A stretch of DNA of 64,000 nucleotides. Origin: Myxocyprinus asiaticus. Taxonomy: Eukaryota; Chordata; Actinopteri; Cypriniformes; Catostomidae. The stretch is taken from contig NC_059349.1 in assembly GCF_019703515.2 (NCBI RefSeq), positions 28,641,744-28,705,743 on the forward strand. Reading direction: 5' to 3'. The notes below the pieces were generated by a model, which made no database searches, was not told the DNA's origin, and worked only from the letters and a program-made list of their open reading frames with translations. A program made the translations under genes and the position numbers. Shown piece by piece: positions 59,906 through 64,000 of this stretch (position 1 is the first letter of the stretch; each line of letters starts with the position of its first letter).

Positions 59906-61489
59906 TCACTTTTAGTTGGTCAGGCTGGTCATCTTAAATCAGCTTAGACCAGCAAACCATCTTATGCTGGTTTCATTTGTCTTTTTCTGCAGAGATAACA
60001 ACCACTCTCTTCTGCTTTCTCTTTTGCTGGAGGGGACATCAAATCACCTGTTAATGTGATCCCTGTCTCCCTTTGATTGACAGGCCAGCCTGTCCCTGAG
60101 GAACAGTGGAAGACAACACCTTGACAAAGTGATTTAAGAAACGCAAAACAGACTGTGTCATTATGTGTTCCTCAGAATGAAGGTCAAAAACACTGTTTGT
60201 GCCCTTTTTGTTCTCATCATTCAAACCCATTGCCATTCAGGAAGGCCATGTAAGATATTCATGACAAAGGGCTGGCATTCAATGCTTCACTAAACACCAC
60301 AATTAAGATCCAATTTACTTAACTTGACCTTGTCGCTTTCTAATGCTATAAACAGTTACCTGCTTTCAATTTTCCAGCCTTTAGCAGATGCTAAAGAAAC
60401 TCTAAAGCACCTCATTATTTGAATATTAATAGTGCATTATGCTTGCAATAAAAGCATGTGTAGAACCTGTTTAATCAGGTTTTGTATAGCTTATTCATCA
60501 AAAAAGAATATTTCTGTACAGTATTATGGAAGTATCAAATGAACGTGGTGTCTCATGCTAAATAGCACTGGGATGCCTTTTAAAAATCATCATTAAATCA
60601 AAATAGCAGTTTTGTGGCTTTTAGTCCATGTCTGTAACTTTAAAGCCATCTATGTTTTAGTGTACTCCAAAGTATTAACAAAATTCACATTTAGCAGATT
60701 TACAATTTACAGTCTTTTCCAGGAGACCAATATATTGATGACTCATCTTGCACTGCAGATTTGTGTCGAATCAAATACCCTCTAGAACGAGAATGTCCCT
60801 TCCCCAATACCATCATCCTTGAGAAATTAGCAAATCATGGTTCACGGCTGTGATGTAAACTAAAGCCTTAAACATTAAGAGGTCAACACAGGACATAAAC
60901 TATGCTCGTTAAGCCATTTCTTGGGGTCTTTTTGAGTTCATATTTTAAGATTTCAATGCTCGATTAATTCAGAGATAGATCCCTCAAAGGGCAGGTCGCA
61001 TAGGGATGCCATAGTGTAAAGTGCAAAGAGTACATTTAAAATTTTGTCTTTAAAAGTCACTTCAGGTCATTTCTGAGCCAAGCAGACATTTCTGGATTGA
61101 ATATTTGTTCGTAATTTCCTGCTATTGTCTCCTGCCTGGAGCTAGATCAGAGGTTTTATGGCAAAACCTTTTTATTTTATGCTGTAGCTTTAACAAAGAC
61201 ACTGATAGAGTGTCATGTGGATGTGTTGTGACAATTTGATTTTTACATAATGTAAATGCAAGACTGAAAGGACAGCAAAAGCAACATTTATGCTCACCCT
61301 CATGCACACACTCACACACATACACGCACCACTTCACGCCATCGACTTTCTGCCAGCACATTTTGCTGCCACTGCAGGACTTGACATTTAATGATCTTTA
61401 GACAGAGTGATGTCACATTTATCAGTCTTCATCAGAGCAGACAGATCCTAAACCCCCAGTGTAAAAACAGACCCACGGAGCACAAATAT

Positions 61490-61513
61490 ACACACACACA
61501 CACACACACACAC
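61490..61513. repeat. (CA)n microsatellite
   Basis: About 12 CA units. Confidence 0.95.
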
Positions 61514-61639
61514 GGACAAAGCCACTCCCTCTCCTTCCTTGCGCACATGCATACAAACACAAAGTCACACAAAATTAGATAATTATCACCGTGGTCTGTA
61601 TCACTGTAGTAATCCTAATCCCCCTAAAGGCAAAATGGG

Positions 61640-62330
61640 CTTAGACAGCCAGCAGAGTTCAGTTAAGATAATACACCTCTTTATCCAGCAAACAGTTTCT
61701 ATCACATTATTTTAACATACTTTCCATTTCCACCACAGCCTGGGTTTATTTTTTTTATCCAGCAAAGCAGGGGAAGAATTAGCCACATATTTCCCAGTTT
61801 CAAAGCATCTACACTATTACGGCAATCAATTTAGTTTTCGCACCCCATCAAATTCATCCCACCCTATAAATGAATATGCTCATAAACAGAGACATCAGCG
61901 GAGGGCATCAGTCCGCACATCATCACAGACATAAACTGTTCTTTGAAATGGAATGTTCGACCGGAAGCTTATGCCCCTTTAATTATGATTGAGTAAAACA
62001 TCAGATGCAGTGATCTCTTCAAGTAATCCATCTATTAGGAAATAAAGTCGTAAAAAGAGTCTTGCATTAACGATCTGGCAGAGGATAATAGTTTAGATTG
62101 ATTGGACCAACAGAACAGCTTTTTATGGGCCTTATTAGCCTGGCTAAGGACAGAGGATCCACAGCTGAGGCAGCTCACTCTGCAGATTTATGGGAGAATA
62201 ATGCACCTTGGCCAAGTCTCTTTTTGCCCTCGACACCATATCCTATTAACCTTGGAAATGTTTATCAATTTAAGTATGGCCACCAGTATAATGCTGCTGA
62301 AATAATGTTATTGAAACATTGACCCATGGT
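61640..62330. other. Repeat-free stretch, possible conserved non-coding element
   Basis: Moderately AT-rich sequence without repeats, dense in TAAT/ATTA cores, 'tttatgggcc' and 'ctttgaaatggaatg'. It has no believable reading frame. The look is that of a vertebrate enhancer, but this cannot be shown from one sequence. Confidence 0.25.
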
Positions 62331-62613
62331 TGTGACCCAGGGCGGAATGTGATTGCTCTGCTGGAGGTCAAGATGGGGCTGGGAGACCAGAGGACACCCA
62401 AGACATTAACTGCCTCCACTGCATGTCTCCTCCTACTGTAGCAATCAACTCTCAAACTCATCTCAGTTGCTCTCATGGAAGAATATGGCAGTAGAGAGAC
62501 TGTTGGCTGAGCCAAATTGCTTAATTGATTCTTCATTGTAATCAGGGTGGGACAGGAAGACAAAAAAATAAAATACAAATAAAATAAATAAGAGGTCTTA
62601 GAATTACACTTTC

Positions 62614-62634
62614 TAGATAGATAGATAGATAGAT
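62614..62634. repeat. (GATA)n microsatellite
   Basis: Five GATA units. Confidence 0.9.
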
Positions 62635-62683
62635 TTTATAGGTTTCATAGGTTTATAGTTTATATACATGTATTTACATATAT

Positions 62684-62770
62684 TAGGACTGTCGATCAAT
62701 TACATTTTTAATTTAATCACGAGATGCAGAATAATTGATCGTATTAATCGCAATAAATCGCACATAATCA
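62684..62770. repeat. hAT-type end 'aggactgtcgatcaatta'
   Basis: 'aggactgtcgatcaattaca' followed by 'ttaatcgcaataaatcg' resembles an end of a dispersed fish hAT family. The other end was not found. Confidence 0.4.
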
Positions 62771-63533
62771 ATGTTTGTCCACAAAATAAATATCATTCAA
62801 TATATAATAATCAAAATAATTATAATTATAAAATATTTAATGAATGTAATTCAGATAATTCAAAGCAATTACATCAATGTGGCAGACAAGTAAAACATTG
62901 ATTAGACCAGGGCTACTCAACTTTGGAAAGCTCAGGGGCCGCAAAGCTGGATCCGTGTAGCCTTGTGGGCCGTACGCTATCATTTTTATAGTGAACATTT
63001 TTTATAGTAAGAATTATTATAGTTTTCCAGGTTTGGTTTTAATTTTTCAAAGAGCCACTTTCTACCACATTCATTGCAATAATGAAAACAGATATGATCA
63101 GTTCTGTTGTTATCGTCAAAGACACTGTCAACTTATAAACTCCATTAGTGTTTAACATCACACTCACCTGAGATACGTTCCAAAACAAGAGAGATTTATC
63201 CACTATAAACTCCAAAACTGCTCCAGTGATACAGTATGTAATAAAGATTTGTTCAACCTTCTTGGGCGTTTTGCATTGAAGTAATGCAGCTCACTAATTA
63301 GCATTTGCGTGAAGGTGTCTCAACACCGTTATTGCAGGATAAACTATAATGTTTTACTGTTATGACTGTTATCATGATGAGCATATATCTCCATTAAGCT
63401 ATTAAAACAGGTTTGACAGATTTGCGCTGATAAGTGACTCTCAGGTAGGGTGACCAGTTTCCTGCTTGTTGAAAACAGGACAGCCCCCCACGACATTGGC
63501 TAAGACTCTGAAGTTGATGGTCTTGCTCTCCAG

Positions 63534-63875
63534 CTAACGAAAAATGTCTGTCCATCTCTCAGACATGGCCGTCTTGTTCATGTTCCACTCAGTGATGCGA
63601 CGAGTGACAATGTTTTCCGCGCAAGCCCACTCATCAAAGAGTGTGGTTTCGTCAATCAAACTGAGAGCGGGGATTCTGGAGTAGAAGTGTTTGAGGCTGC
63701 TCTGAATATCTTTCAACTCTGGGATGTCTCTCAGTCGGGCCCACTCAAGTTTTTCTGTGTTCTCCAATGAGCGGCTCCAATTTTGGAGGTAATCCACCGA
63801 TGCTGAATAAAAGTTTCTCACTGCACAAAAGAAATCATCCACTCGCATGTCACCAGCTTCAACCAGGGCATCCAA
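63534..63875 (-). pseudogene. Transposon-derived ORF fragment, probably hAT-like
   Basis: The minus-strand frame of 113 codons (…VDDFFCAVRNFYSASVDYL, LKHFYSRIPALSLIDETTLFDEW, IVTRRITEWN, MSERWTDIFR) is well composed and lacks low-complexity sequence. It resembles the C-terminal region of domesticated or active hAT/ZBED-type transposases of fish, but I see no diagnostic catalytic motif. The homologous frame seems to continue past the stop (LESKTINFRVLANVVG) and upstream toward the window edge (frame broken near 63890). The 'caggggccgcaaagctgg' block at 62931 may be a terminus of the same element. Confidence 0.4.
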
Positions 63876-64000
63876 CTGCTTTTTAATGTAAGAGGGTATG
63901 AATGATTCCTCTAACCTGGCCTGCGAGACTTCTCAGGTCATGAATGTGCAAAGCTATGGCTGTGCACAACAGAATGATAAGCAAAAAGTCCTTCACTTGC

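Overview
The window reads as intergenic or intronic DNA of a teleost fish, most likely a cyprinid (carp, goldfish or bream relatives). The evidence is its repeat content: DIRS-type tyrosine-recombinase retrotransposons, a Ngaro-like element, Ty3/gypsy elements, Sleeping Beauty-like Tc1 copies, hAT-type MITEs, an L1-like LINE and a tRNA-derived SINE, in families I know as common in carp and zebrafish genomes. I found no host exon, host mRNA-like gene, CRISPR array or bacterial feature. Every reading frame I could assign belongs to a mobile element, and nearly all are broken.

Region by region. 1-607: a Ty3/gypsy LTR and the start of its gag, minus strand, running off the left edge. 608-10960: AT-rich DNA with microsatellites, a solo LTR nested in an older DNA transposon (6320-7550), and a diverged tandem duplication (about 10297-10950). 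10970-18600: a decayed minus-strand DIRS element with two later insertions. One is a complete gag-only LTR retrotransposon (13433-16243) with an uninterrupted 716-codon Gag; the other is a Tc1-type MITE. 18943-23558: two copies of a hAT-like non-autonomous element, the second abutting a 5'-truncated L1 with target-site duplications. 24437-27692: a possible large transposon carrying a well-bounded 752-bp hAT-like insertion. 27693-40330: mostly quiet DNA with short interspersed repeats and a LINE tail.

40334-42255: a palindromic mini-DIRS derivative and a tRNA-SINE. 43163-56293: probably one Ngaro-like element on the plus strand. An A repeat lies at the left and the B-A-B arrangement at the right, with a tyrosine-recombinase N-terminal fragment and an array of hairpin-forming tandem units between them. 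It has been invaded by a Tc1, a 5-kb DIRS element and two MITEs. 56373-57931: two MITE copies with 8-bp target duplications, one carrying a solo LTR. 57932-64000: MITEs, AT-rich DNA, a possible conserved non-coding stretch and an ORF fragment of likely transposon origin at the right edge.

Three observations stand out. First, both Ty3/gypsy elements whose 5' LTR junction is visible have an 8-10 nt complementarity between the predicted RNA 5' end and the bases just after the LTR, as in Tf1/sushi self-priming. Second, the 54.4-55.6 kb array repeats a stem-loop whose arms change in a matched way between units. Third, the split repeats suggest one 13-kb nested Ngaro-like element. Most old coding retroelements lie on the minus strand.
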